Origin: Apostichopus japonicus
Taxonomy: Eukaryota; Echinodermata; Holothuroidea; Aspidochirotida; Stichopodidae
DNA length: 64,000 nt
Assembly: GCF_037975245.1 (NCBI RefSeq)
Contig: NC_092572.1
Coordinates: 22,124,489-22,188,488 of the forward strand
Direction of reading: 5' to 3'
In this document: in pieces, positions 46,228-58,035 of the stretch
Numbering within the stretch: the first letter of the stretch is position 1
Layout of the letters: every line of letters starts with the position of its first letter
Notes under the pieces: generated by a model
What the model was told of the DNA's origin: nothing
Databases searched by the model: none
The model's input: only the letters and a program-made list of their open reading frames with translations
Program-made: the position numbers and the translations under genes

Positions 46228-46681
46228 TTCTCATCTATAGCATGAGCATAGATCTACAGCACCATAAATACCCTGACCATGCCAAAGATGGATCTGATAA
46301 ATTAGCCAGTACAAATGTGGGGGCAGGATGCAAGATAACCTTCCCTTCCTCACTAATAAACCACTGCAATGGTTATTTCGCTTCCTCACAGACCACCAAT
46401 GAAATGTGGGGACCTGGCAAATTTATGTCACATCTTTTGCACTAACTTTCCCCTGTAATCTTTGAAGGTAAGGAAGCAATTTTTTGATGTGCATTAGGTT
46501 TACCTACCTTGAAGGTAAAAACTTACTTTTCTGATTGATTTGTTGCCTTGCATTGGAGAGAGTGACCCTTCTGACTTTAAATATTTCCACTTTGGAACTT
46601 ACCTCAGGATATTGAAAATGAGGATAAGAGAAAGAAGAAAGGGAAAAGAAGGTCAACCTGGGATATTTCTCTTGACTGAAG
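46228..46681. other. Nothing firm
   Basis: GAAGGTAAGG at 46466 is donor-like. The 97-codon frame at 46152-46445 starts in the MITE and has no motif. Confidence 0.4.
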
Positions 46682-47082
46682 TAATCTAAGAATGTTAGAG
46701 CCTCAGCATTGCATTAGAGTATAGTTTACCACAACCATAACTACTTCAATCTAAGAATATTAGAGTCTCAGCATTGCATAACAGTATAGTTTACCACAAC
46801 CATTCAATCTTAGAATGTTAGAGTCTCAGCATTGCATAACAGTATAGTTTACCACAACCATAACTACTACAATCTTAGAATGTTATGCAATGCTGAGATT
46901 CTCAGCATTGCATAACAGTATAGTTTACCACAACCATAACTACTTCAATCTTAGAATGTTAGAGTCTCAGCATTGCATAACAGTATAGTTTTCCACAACC
47001 ATAACTACTTCAATCTAAGAATGTTAGAGTCTCAGCATTGCATAACAGTATAGTTTTCCACAACCATAACTACTTCAATCTC
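46682..47082. repeat. 65-bp tandem array, about six copies
   Basis: The unit contains GAATGTTAGAGTCTCAGCAT, TGCATAACAGTATAGTTT and CCACAACCATAACTACTTC. One copy lacks ACTACTT. Another contains an inverted duplication forming a perfect 16-bp-arm hairpin (46882-46916). Confidence 0.92.
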
Positions 47083-48235
47083 TCTACAGACTATGCACAC
47101 TATCATTAGTACAGAATACCATCATTTTATTGTTTTTCCAGATTGGATAGAAACTCTTGGAAAAGAATTTCCTCTTTAATACTTGAGATGTTTATATGTG
47201 AATCCATACTGCTGGGCACATCATCCAACTTGCTTTCTTTTTCGATTCATGAAAATTATTTTGGTTATTCCTTGGGTCTAACCTTGAAAGAGATTGGAGT
47301 TTCATTGCATCTGCCACTCTGTGAATCCTAAAAACACTAACCGTCTCTCCCACTTTGGGGATGCTCTCGGCATCCTTTGGGGCTCTTCCGTTTATCTACC
47401 TGGGTGAGAGACAAAGCTTTCCTAATCGATAGTGTTAGCAAGGACATCTTTAACTATGGCCAAGAGCACGTCTACTCGAGATGAATGAGTAGTTTACAGA
47501 GGGTCACATGACAAAAACATGATGTAAACCAAAACATCAATGGGTTTGGCATGATCATCCTATTCCTACTCGTAAATGACTTTCTTTCCCACGGCCATTG
47601 ACACATCTTCAAAAATCGAAACCGAGGGGGGACTCTGCGATCAATGTGTTACAAGGCCATTTTTTTTCTTGATGGAAGAGAAACTTTTAAAGAATTTTAG
47701 CTCTTATTAGCAAGGGAATGGTGATGGCTAAATGTAAAAGGAAATGTTAAATGTTTTTGAATAACATATCAAAATCTCTTATCAGAGCAAAAAATCTTAT
47801 TTTAGATAGACCAGTAAAATTACATGTAATTACCTAGCTACCTTAATGGATGTTTAACATGGATGTCAGAATCCATAAAAGTCATATGTTTATTGATTTA
47901 CTCAGTGATTAAAATGTCAAGCAAAGAAACTCACATTAGTCCATGATTGATTGATGTCTCCTGCCTACAAACAGAGGTGACTTTATGCTTTTAAGCTAAA
48001 TAACCATTCTATGTGTATAATGAATGCAGTAATATATAGACCAGTTTTCCAATTGTTAAGTGATATGCAAAAGATGTTACTTAAATAGCATTTTTTAGAG
48101 GACAATTCACCAACGTTTATGAAGTATTTCTCAAATCAAGTTTGTTCTGGATGTGATGTCCTTCCAGATCTTTTCACTGTGCTGTTCCAGCTATATATAA
48201 GTATCCTTAAATGTAAAATTGGGTTTCTTTTTCAG
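47083..48235. other. AT-rich stretch, nothing firm
   Basis: A T-rich acceptor-like site precedes a 62-codon frame at 47143-47331 (plus), but there is no matching donor or motif. Confidence 0.4.
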
Positions 48236-48335
48236 GCAGGTTGTAGCTCTGTTGACGGGTGTCCAGACATGATAATTAACCAAACAGAAATTAAAATTGT
48301 GCCAATTCTACATATTAGGAAAACAGTTATTATTG
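48236..48335 (+). CDS. Candidate internal exon, 100 nt, cysteine-containing, unrecognised
   Basis: Bounded by a good 3' splice site (TTGGGTTTCTTTTTCAG, ending 48235) and a 5' splice site, G followed by GTAAGC at 48336. The open frame reads AGCSSVDGCPDMIINQTEIK then IVPILHIRKTVII plus one base. Two cysteines, an N-glycosylation sequon (NQT) and a strand-like alternation (KIVPILHI) suggest an extracellular domain. I recognise no family. Entry phase is 0 and exit phase is 1, which fits the exon candidate at 55201 (entry phase 1). If the acceptor is the AG four bases further on, the exon would be 96 nt. Confidence 0.35.
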
Positions 48336-48390
48336 GTAAGCTACAGTCCAGTCACAATAATTAAACTGACTTTGTTTCATTGCTTACTTG

Positions 48391-49818
48391 TCTCCACACA
48401 CCCTCAGCACCTTCGTTCTACTGCACCTAGAGTAAACTGGAAACCTTTTTAGCACGGTAGTACACCCTCACGGACCAGTCACAAGGGGTAAATGAGATTA
48501 CTTCTCATTCTACCACCCAAAGTTTAGCCACCATTTAAGCTCCTTACCCCACACCACCAACCCCCCTCCCATTCCCCCATCCCCAGAATCCCCTGTTTTG
48601 CAACTGTTTTAAAATTGATTTGGATTTGGATTGGTTGATCTTTCTTTTGGGGGAGGAGGGGGGGGGGCTTTAAAATTGAGCAAGTTTTAGTAATCTGCTT
48701 TTAACCCTCAGAACAATGAGGCTTGATAAGCTGTTGTTTTATCCTAGACTGTACCAATGTTTCTGCTGTGAGTAGCCTTCTTTTCAGGTTTGCCTTGCAT
48801 CTTTGCTTTGTTTGTTTGCTTTGCAGCAAATTCGTTTTCCATTTCTTTCTTGGTTGTTTTTGTCCTATTTGTCTCCACACACCCTCAGCACCTTCCTTCT
48901 ACTGCACCTAGAGTAAACTGGAAACCTTTTTAGCATGGTACACCCTCATGAACCAGTCACAAGAGTAAATGATGAGTTTACTTCTCATTCTACCACCCAA
49001 AGTAGCCACCATTTAAGCTCCTTACCCCACACCACCAACCCCCCTCCCATTCCCCCATCCCCAGAATCCCCTGTTTTGCAACTGTTTTAAAATTGATTTG
49101 GATTTGGATTGGTTGATCTTTCTTTTGGGGGAGGGGGGGGCTTTAAAATTGAGCAAGTTTTAGTAATCTGCTTTTAACCCTCAGAACAATGAGGCTTGAT
49201 AAGCTGTTGTTTTATCCTAGACTGTACCAATGTTTCTGCTGTGAGTAGCCTTCTTTTCAGGTTTGCCTTGCATCCTTTGCTTTGTTTGTTTGCTTTGCAG
49301 CAAATTCGTTTTCCATTTCTTTCTTGGTTGTTTTTGTCCTATTTGTCTCCACACACCCTCAGCACCTTCCTTCTACTGCACCTAGAGTAAACTGGAAACC
49401 TTTTTAGCATGGTACACCCTCATGAACCAGTCACAAGAGTAAATGATGAGTTTACTTCTCATTCTACCACCCAAAGTAGCCACCATTTAAGCTCCTGACC
49501 CCACACCACCAACCCCCTCCCATTCCCCCATCCCCAGAATCCCCTGTTTTGCAACTGTTTTAAAATTGATTTGGATTGGTTGATCTTTCTTTTGGGGGAG
49601 GGGGGAGGGCATTAAAATTGAGCAAGTTTTAGTAATCTGCTTTTAAGCCTCAGAACAATGAGGCTTGATAAGCTGTTGTTTTATCCTAGACTGTACCAAT
49701 GTTTCTGCTGTGAGTAGCCTTCTTTTCAGCTTTGCCTTGCATCCTTTGTTTTGTTTGCTTTGCTATTCAGCAAATTCTATTCTCCTTTCTTTCTTGGTTT
49801 TTTTTGTCCTATTTAGAA
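48391..49818. repeat. Tandem triplication of a ~475-bp unit
   Basis: TCTCCACACACCCTCAGCAC begins at 48391, 48872 and 49346 (481 and 474 bp apart); the third unit ends near 49818. The copies are highly similar. The first differs most, at the CACGGTAG and CACGGACC positions. Each carries a G-rich run after TTTCTTTTGGGGGAGG. The three similar open frames beginning MISCCFILDCTNVSAVSSLL are copies of the same chance frame. Confidence 0.95.
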
Positions 49819-51450
49819 ATTCCTTGATTTTGGCTGTATGGTTCGCAAACTAGTTTAAAACATGATCACAAAACTTCCCGATAAAGTTTTAAAATGCAAG
49901 AGCAGATCCTTTTAAGGTATGCACATTCAGTGATACCTTCAGGTAATGAGAAGGAAGTTGCCTGCTGATTTGGAGTGGGTTGGACAACACTAAATACCTT
50001 GTCTTACAGAACCCTTGAAACTCTTTTTAGTTGATTTGAAAGAACATATATCCTAAGAGCGACTTAGTCGTCCTCATGTTTGTGAAATCAAAACGAGCTG
50101 ACAGTATATGGGGAAGTTGATGTAATGGAGCAAAGAGTGTGCTGAGCCGTTACAGAAGATGTTAAAGGAAGTTTAGAGACTGATCTGGTGCTCCTTATCT
50201 GTCCTGATATAACTAGTAAATTATTTAAGCTCAGTTTGAATGGTGTCAATTTGCTGGATGCTAACACTTCTTCAGGAAAGGAATGATAAAATAGTACTAC
50301 AAACGTCTTTCTTAAGTGTTTCTTTGTTTTAGATAGAAATTGTCTTCAAGCTCAATAAACTTCTCTAAAATTAAAGTCAGTTGGGAGAAAACTGTGATTA
50401 AGCCTCCCCTTGCCATACTTCTGCTCAGATTCCATCAGCACTACAAGCATATCTCCATGATAGAAATTTCTTCTTTTCCAATTTGAAAATTTCAAATATT
50501 TTTACAAATTTCCTTAACAATATTCATCAACGTCAATGCAAAATGTACTTTGAATACAGTTTGAAAGTCCCATTGCAGAGAATTACATGAATTAAATTGA
50601 TATTTGCCGAAAGGATTTGTGAACTTCTGGTGACATTTATTCTGTACATATAGGTGCTCTTGTTGTATCTTCAAGCAGTACGATGCAGAGGAAAAGCCTT
50701 TGATTATGGTTTTCCATCATACCGTTCATATATATGTATGGTTGGATTGGGAATACCTTTGAAATGATATTAGTCCCCTTGATTTTATTAGAGAGTCACT
50801 CATGCATTGACGAAGAGGCAGGGGTCGATTCATAAAACTAAAAGTTTCCTATTATTTTAAAGGTGTGACTTAGCGGAATAGAGAACGAACTTCGTATTCA
50901 TGCAGCAGAGGTTATCGAAGGGTTTACTTTTAACAGTCGGAATAAAATAAGGTGAGAAATATTAATTGAGTCATAGGCTCTTGGAAATCTTGTTTGACTT
51001 GGGTTTGTGTAACTCATCTCAACCCCTAATGTCATTACAAAATTTAAATGCATTACAAGAAGTAAAGTTAAAACAGCAACGTAATGGCACGTTGGTCTAG
51101 ACAGTTTGTCATATTCAGCAGTCTCTGAGTATTATTCACTGATGAAAACAGTGCTAGATAAAATTGACAGTGGGGCTGGTCGAACCTGTTTAGAAGCAAA
51201 TGGAGGTCACATTCTCAAGTTCTGTTGCTAGGTGCTATGAAGATAAAAAGTTTAGCATATATTGGAGATTCAGAGCATGTCTCTGTAGTTCGAGCTTATG
51301 AGGTACCTGTAACCCACTTTCACATCTTACCCTGATTATGTTAAGTCTACAGTGACAATCCTTATGGTGAACTAACAGTCTCCCTATTATGTGATATATT
51401 CAGTAGCTTTTTAGCAAATGTGACTTGATGTAGCAAGACTGACCAATGCT
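49819..51450. other. AT-rich stretch, nothing recognised
   Basis: No repeat, SINE or exon signal I trust. Confidence 0.45.
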
Positions 51451-52036
51451 ATGAAATCATCTCTTGACCACCACATGTGTCGTCTTCTTGTATTTATCAG
51501 TGTGTGTCAGTCTGACACAAACTCAGGCTATAACCTATACTGGGTATTAAAATCTGTACAGCATAGAGCGGTTTCTTTTAATAATGACGAGAAGAGATCA
51601 TTTCGGTCTGTACTTCTCACCTTTTGTGCTCATCATCTGGAACAGCCTGTGTACCTGTCACAACTTCTCTTGCCATATATTCCAACTCGCACACTTCGTT
51701 CCTCCAACAAACTGTATTTAACTGTTCCTAAACCACGCTTGAAGACCTATGGTTACAGAAGCTTCGAATACTCTGGCTCTTATCTCTGGAACAAGTTACC
51801 AGATCACATTCGAACATGCTCTAAACTTTCTACATTCAAAAGTCTACGTATGACCCATCTTTTCACTTGTTCTTTTGTAAATCTTCTGGCTTCTTCGCGA
51901 GTTCCTGCTTGCAGGAGTATCTAAAATACATACATACATACATCAATTAAGCTGCTTTCTTTGTAAAGTGCCTTGAGCAATGACTTTTGTCTACTGATTT
52001 GGCGCTATATAAGTCTCATTTATTGTTATTATTACT
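51451..52036 (+). mobile_element. CR1/L2-type LINE fragment, ORF2 C-terminus and 3' UTR
   Basis: The open frame (to 51924) encodes QPVYLSQLLLPYIPTRTLRS, SNKLYLTVPKPRLKTYGYRS, then YLWNKLPDHIRTCSKLSTFK: the diagnostic C-terminal tail of CR1/L2-clade LINEs. The last 12 or so residues come from an inserted SINE tail. The 3' UTR resumes after the insert (GCTTTCTTTGTAAAGTGCCT, TTGGCGCTATATAAG) and ends in ATT repeats near 52036. It is 5'-truncated: reverse transcriptase and endonuclease domains are absent. Confidence 0.88.
51886..51943 (+). mobile_element. SINE family A tail inserted in the LINE
   Basis: About 58 bp: GGCTTCTTCGCGAGTTCCTG to TCTAAAATACATACATACAT. It is identical in layout to the 3' end of the SINE copies. 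The paralogous LINE at 42433-42690 lacks it, so it is an insertion. Since only the 3' segment is present, its source could equally be the LINE that shares this tail with the SINE. Confidence 0.85.
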
Positions 52037-53440
52037 TGTTGCCCAGTCAGTTACATTTCTGATGATCAGAGATATGTCATTTAGTTTGCTTGGTAATAGT
52101 AAAGTACTGTAAAACTGAATCGAGTTGACACAGTCATTCCTTATGAAATTAATAAGGATCATGTTTGCTATCTGTCTCTGTAGTCCGATCGCCATGACGA
52201 TTCGTTATCTTCCATGCAATTTTTCTCGAGAGGAATATTTTCTTTTGATTTCCAGGGTGGACTGTGATGACACATTGCACCCTGATTCTCTGGAGTTAGG
52301 TAAAGCTTAACCCTTTTAATGCGGTGTCAATAGCACTTAGCGTGCTTGACTGTTGTACAAAAACGTCCAATTTCAAGCCAAGTTGTACTATTCCTAGTGT
52401 CACCAAATTCAGATCTTCCCTTCGATAAGGTGTGACCTGCCTGTAAGTTTTCTGAGGAATTGTCAATCAGTACTTGAGTGGATTCTCTGGAATTGTATTA
52501 CAAGTTGTTAAGATAAGGTAAAGTGCTTAACCTGGTTTCTTGGAGTCTCTGTAGTAGACATGGAGCATGTCCAGATTTCTGGATTCTTTGAGTTTCTGGA
52601 TTCTTTGAGTATGTTAACGTGTATAATATTGATACACATGTATATATCTAAGTGCAATGTGTTGCTCAAGTATTTCTAAAATTAAACCTTGTCTCTTGGC
52701 AATAAACATGAGCACAAGCTTCATGCATTGTTCACAAATTAACTATATATAGGTAACAGTTTGAAGAACAATGTCGTTAGTGTTAGACAATCAAAGTGAA
52801 GAATGTGCAGCCATTCTTTCACTCTCACTGAGTGACGTATGCATATAACATCCTGTGAAATCTTGTCTAATGTTGGAATTGTTGGGAAGATTGTCCTGAG
52901 TGCTGGTGAATAAAACTTCAAGCCCAATGGAAGGTGGCAAAAGCATCTGGTTTAGTAAAGTTATAGTGTGACCAATATGCTATAGAATATTACTTCACAT
53001 TAATTGCAGTGATAAAATATTAGAAAGAATTCTTTTAAGCTGATTACCATGGAAGTATACAGTGACAGCTTGCCAAAATGGTAAGACACGCTTATTTCCT
53101 GGTACTGGAGTATTTAAGCATGGCAATGTTGCAGGGTAAAACTTCTCTTAGAAGAATTTATTTAATCCAGTCTGAACTGTTAGTTTGCTGATGTATGAAT
53201 CTAACATGTCAATGTTCCATACACCATTCATGGTCAGCAAATGGAAATGGAATTGATTAGTAACATTTGCATATGGGAGATAAAACAATGACAATCTAGT
53301 CCATTACATACTGTTCCTTGCTGCACATATAGTCCATCACAACATTTTGTCTTTTCGTTTGAAATGGCAGGTTGATTATTATCTACTTTGATTTGTCAAA
53401 CAAAATCTGTTCTCTCTGAACCTTACTTTCGTATTTTTTC
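52037..53440. other. AT-rich stretch, nothing firm
   Basis: ACCATGG near 53048, followed by a short frame and ATG then GTAAGA at 53091, is exon-like but too short to assess. Confidence 0.4.
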
Positions 53441-53452
53441 ATAGTGACAATA

Positions 53453-53695
53453 GTATGTATGTATGTATTTTAGATCCTCCTGCAAGCAGGAACTCGCGAA
53501 GAAGCCATCATTGGCTTATCAAAGCTGCAAGCTGACCGTAGTCAGTTTCTTAGATTCATATTTAACGTCCATGATTATGAATTGTCAATTGTCAACAACT
53601 CTGTAGATGGACGACATACATTAAACTTGGAGTGACTCAAACTCGGGACCTTATGATTGAAAGGCACCAGCGTTAAACCACTGAGCTAACACTCC
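53453..53695 (-). mobile_element. tRNA-derived SINE, family A, with target duplication
   Basis: Full minus-strand copy with tail at 53453-53475 and tRNA head ending at 53695. Flanks ATAGTGACAA (53441-53450) and ATAGTGATAA (53708-53717) match at 9 of 10 positions and probably are the target-site duplication. Confidence 0.9.
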
Positions 53696-53717
53696 TAACA
53701 CTCCTTGATAGTGATAA

Positions 53718-55200
53718 AACAATCCAGAGAAGATGAACAATTGTGGTCATGGCAAGTATTCTATAGGTTATATAAAAGGCAGTTCCATTATATGAATCAA
53801 TTTGGGTGTCTTGTCAGGATTAAGCTTGATCATAATAAAGTGCAGAAGTTAAAAACAGTACACTGATCATTGGAAACTTGTGTAAACATCTCAATACTTG
53901 ATGAATGTTCAGTGTATTGCAAACAGGATTTATTTTGCAGGAATTTGTTTATAGTATATATATAAACTATAAACAAATTCCTGCAAAATGTGTTTGTAGC
54001 ATACTTGTAGACATGTAGTTCAACTATTAAAGTGACTTTATTTTCTTAAATTGACAACATTGAGTCATATTAGATGTAAACATTTAAGAAACAAGTGTAA
54101 AAAATGTGGCACTATCCTTTTCCAATCTGATCTGAGAAATGTCAAAGTCGTCGGCAGTGAGACCAACATCGTGTTGCACACGTCTTGCAAACATTCATGT
54201 TAACCATAGTTACTTGTGTTTTAATAATATTACTGTACATCCAACAGAGAGCAGTTATATTTGGGTTTGTACTAAATGAAGCAATTAGGTTTTCATTCTC
54301 AAATGCTACTGTATTGAGTTGCTGAAAAGTTTTAGTGCAAAAAAAAAATCTGCCATTTATTTATCCTTATATATCGGCAAATTTTTCTAGTTGCCATGTT
54401 GGATAATGACCAAACCTATGGGGAGCATTTTTCCTGGTTACTGAAAATTTCAATATATAGCAATAGTGATAAATCAAGTAGTAGTAGAAAAATGTACATT
54501 GAAAGGTAAGATAGATTGGGAAAGGTAAAATTGAAATTGATTCCCTAAAGAGACGAAGGTAATATGCCACAAGTTGTTCTGGGTACAAATCCAAAGGGGT
54601 TCTCACAATCAATCTTTGAAGTAACTCCATCAGTACCAAGCCTCAAGCGAGCAGTCCCAAACATTTCGAACCCTTAGTATAAATTGCTGCAGTGGAAGAG
54701 AATTTATAGGATTTACCTCCTTGGGGGGAAATCTTTAGTATTGTTCATAAGATTTATGTGTAGAGCTGGCCGGATCTGATCTCCATCCTAGCTATTTTGT
54801 TGCCAGCATTTTGATCAATGGAAAATGATTTCCAGTTCTCCAGTGAGGGAGTAACTGGGTTTATAAGTTAAATTTTTAGAAGGAAAAGAAAAAAACATCA
54901 CCTCAGTTGTAAAAGTACAGATCTAGTTTTACAGCTGCTTTGGGGACATTTCTTCCTGTAAAACTTTTGCATTATTTAATTAAAGTCCAAGTTTTGTAAA
55001 TGCCAGTCTCAGCAGTAGTACCAGGAATACCAAATTTTGAATAGTTTAAGAAAATGTCACAGGCCTACTCAATAACACAAGATGTGTTTATTCTGTAACT
55101 TGGTACGGTATGCAGTTTAATGTAACGTTAAATGTCCTATATATATCTATAATGACAAAGAATTTGCTAGATATGGTAAAATGGTCACAAATTTTTTCAG
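53718..55200. other. AT-rich stretch with one palindrome
   Basis: Apart from the palindrome at 53932, nothing recognised. The minus-strand frame 54367-54639 (90 codons) has no motif. Confidence 0.4.
53932..53989. repeat. Perfect palindrome, 24-bp arms, 10-bp AT loop
   Basis: Arms 53932-53955 (ATTTTGCAGGAATTTGTTTA...) and 53966-53989 are exact reverse complements around ATATATATAA. Confidence 0.93.
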
Positions 55201-55248
55201 ATTGTGAAGGAGATGAAAATCCATTATCACTGCCGTGTGGTTTTTGTG
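55201..55248 (+). CDS. Weak candidate small exon, 48 nt
   Basis: 3' splice site CACAAATTTTTTCAG ends at 55200; GT of GTAGAG begins at 55249. The frame entered in phase 1 reads CEGDENPLSLPCGFC, acidic then cysteine-rich, with exit phase 1. It would join to the 48236 exon without frame change. The donor is weak and the exon very short, so chance is a serious alternative. Confidence 0.2.
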
Positions 55249-56039
55249 GTAGAGTTATACTTGTGATAAACATCTTAATACCCAAACAGCAAAATGTTAT
55301 TCCATTCGTGAGATATCACACTTTCATTAATTCCTTTAAATGAAGACCGAAGACTCTAGCAAGTCTAATGTGACAACGAGCCGCACATGCACAACTTTGA
55401 TTGATATCTTCTTTTCATTACGTTGCTAATATGTAAACACTGTAATAGAGATGGATTTGACAATTTTAGCTTAATCTAAATTGATCTATTTAGACACATC
55501 ACAAACAAAATGGCAGCTCCAGACACAACTTTTAAGATGTGATTCCTCCCAAATAAAACAAAGTTTTACTTAGATATTTGAGAATGTTATTCATCTATAG
55601 ATCTTAATATAATATAAGTTATAGATGATGGTTGTGTCTGCATCTCTATCTTCAACTTTTAAGCATCATGGCAGCAGTTATTCTTAATGTATGAATTAAC
55701 ATTGTAATTATGATGTTGTGACAAGTTTTTATGATAAAAATAAAAATAAAATAAAACTGTTAGCAAACTGCTTATCCAAGTTTTTAGGACGATACAAAAT
55801 GAGCAAAAGATTCTTCTCTCTTTTTGGGAACCATCAAGTGCTCATATACTCATCTTTGTAATGGAAACTAAATTAATATTCATTCTTGACAGTTAATTTA
55901 ATACATGGCACAGATAATTGTTAACCTGAAACTTAAGAAAAAAGTATAACACTATGTTTAAGTTTTTCAGTAATACAATATATCAGTGTGTAATGTGAAC
56001 TTAAACATCAGTGGGCAGATATTGGAGTATAGTGATGAA
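55249..56039. other. AT-rich stretch, nothing further
   Basis: Contains the short dispersed repeat at 55740. No exon signal. Confidence 0.4.
55740..55776. repeat. Short dispersed repeat, second copy
   Basis: Matches 6271-6308 (AAATAAAATAAAACTGTTAG then CAAACTGCTTATCCA) in the same orientation. Confidence 0.55.
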
Positions 56040-57410
56040 AAACATTCTGTTCTGTGATTATAATAATATTCTGTATTTTACACCATTGTCCATGTTGTAA
56101 TGTAACACGGGACTGAGGGATGGTCAGGATAATCTGTAGTGGTCAAGATAATATACATATTAACAACAGTATCTAGCAATGAATGACAGTAAATTTGAGG
56201 ATTCTAGGGATATTCTATAATAACAATATTGTCCATATTGTAATGTATCAAAGGACAAAGGGATGGTCAAGATAATCTGTAGTGGTCAAGATAATCTGTT
56301 ATATTAACAACAGTATCTAGCAATGAATGACAGTAAATTTGAGGATTCTAGGGATATTCTACAATAACAATATTGTCCATATTGTCATGTAACAAAGGAC
56401 AAAGGGATGGTCAAGATAATCTGTAGTGGTCAAGATAATCTGTTATATTAACAACAGTATCTTAGAAATGAATGACAGTAAATTTGAGGATTCTAGGGAT
56501 ATTCTACAATAACAATATTGTCCATATTGTCATGTAACAAAGGACAAAGGGATGGTCAAGATAATCTGTAGTGGTCAAGATAATCTGTAATATTAACAAC
56601 AGTATCTTAGCAATGAATGACAGTAAATTTGAGGATTCTAGGAATATTCTACAATAACAATATTGTCCATATTGTCATGTAACAAAGGACAAAGGGACGG
56701 TCAAGATAATCTGTAGTGGTCAAGATAATCTGTTATATTAACAACAGTATCTAGCAATGAATGACAGTAAATTTGAGGATTCTAGGGATATTCTACAATA
56801 ACAATATTGTCCATATTGTCATGTAACAAAGGACAAAGGGATGGTCAAGATAATCTGTAGTGGTCAAGATAATATACATATTAACAACAGTATCTAGCAA
56901 TGAATGACAGTAAATTTGAGGATTCTAGGGATATTCTACAATAACAATATTGTCCATATTGTCATGTAACAAAGGACATAGGGACGGTCAAGATAATCTG
57001 TAGTGGTCAAGATAATCTGTTATGTCATGTAACAAAGGACATAGATAATCTGACTTAACAACAGTATACGTAGCAATGAATGACATTAAATTTGAGGATT
57101 ATAACGATAATCTATAATACCAATATTTGTGTTTACATTGTCATGTAACACAGGGCTGAGGTATGGTCAAGATAGTCTGTAATAACAACAGTATAATAGC
57201 AATGAATGATAGAAAATTTGAGGATTCTAGGGATATTCTGTAATAACAAGATACATTGTCATGTAACACAGGACTGAGGGATGGTCAGGATATTATGTAA
57301 TAACAACAGTATCCAGCAATTAATGACAGTAAATTTGAGGATTCTATTGTCCATATTGTAATGTAACACAGGACTGAGGGATGGTCAGGATGATCTGTAA
57401 AACAAAAGTA
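56040..57410. repeat. About 144-bp satellite array, about nine copies
   Basis: TATTGTCCATATTGT recurs at 56227, 56371, 56516, 56661, 56805 and 56948 (periods 143-145). The unit includes GGTCAAGATAATCTGTAGTG, GCAATGAATGACAGTAAATT and GAGGATTCTAGGGATATTCT. The central copies are near-identical; the left copy and everything right of about 57010 are diverged or deleted. Confidence 0.94.
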
Positions 57411-58035
57411 TCTAGGATAGTTAGTTATTACAAAAGTGCTTACTATTAACCAACTCTTCCACCAGGAGTTCTAGTTCTACTTTGTAAAATTTACAACAGT
57501 GTCTAGTATATTTAAAGCCCATAGCCAAGATGTCTGGAAAACTGAATTTCTAATGAGTTCGATATTTTTTTCCCCCCTATCTCAGTACATCCCTGAAAAT
57601 TGTTTCAACCCTTAAATTGACTTGAAAGGCATGCTTCAGTGATATAGTGAATTAAAAAAAGAATTCAATGACCTTAAGACATGCCCAAACCTCTCCATAT
57701 TTGACCAAAAATTCAGATCTTCAGTGAGCAATCGAGGTCGAAAGAACTACTCACAAATCAACAGCTTCTTTGCAAGTGAAATTTCCACTTCTTTGTGTAA
57801 ATGAAACTTACTGCTAAAGCTAAGGAGCCCCTCGCTTAAAGATGCAAGGCAACTCTCTGTGACCATAACGGTTGGAAGTCTGTGAGACTATTTCTAGCTA
57901 ATTTTGGAAAGAATTTTAGCTGGTGAAATCATTGCATTTGACCATGACTTTCAGGTTATTAACTGTTGGTGTACTTTGATAGTTAAATCTGTGGTCACGT
58001 GAGTAAGGAAAGTTTATAAATTATGAGCTACCTTC
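57411..58035. other. AT-rich stretch, nothing recognised
   Basis: No feature supported. Confidence 0.45.

Noticed and set aside
48723-49853. Three similar frames beginning MISCCFILDCTN
   Set aside because: They are one chance frame copied by the 475-bp triplication and they diverge by frameshift.
53042-53090. Possible first coding exon (ACCATGG to ATG/GTAAGA)
   Set aside because: Only about 11 codons; cannot be told from chance without transcript data.
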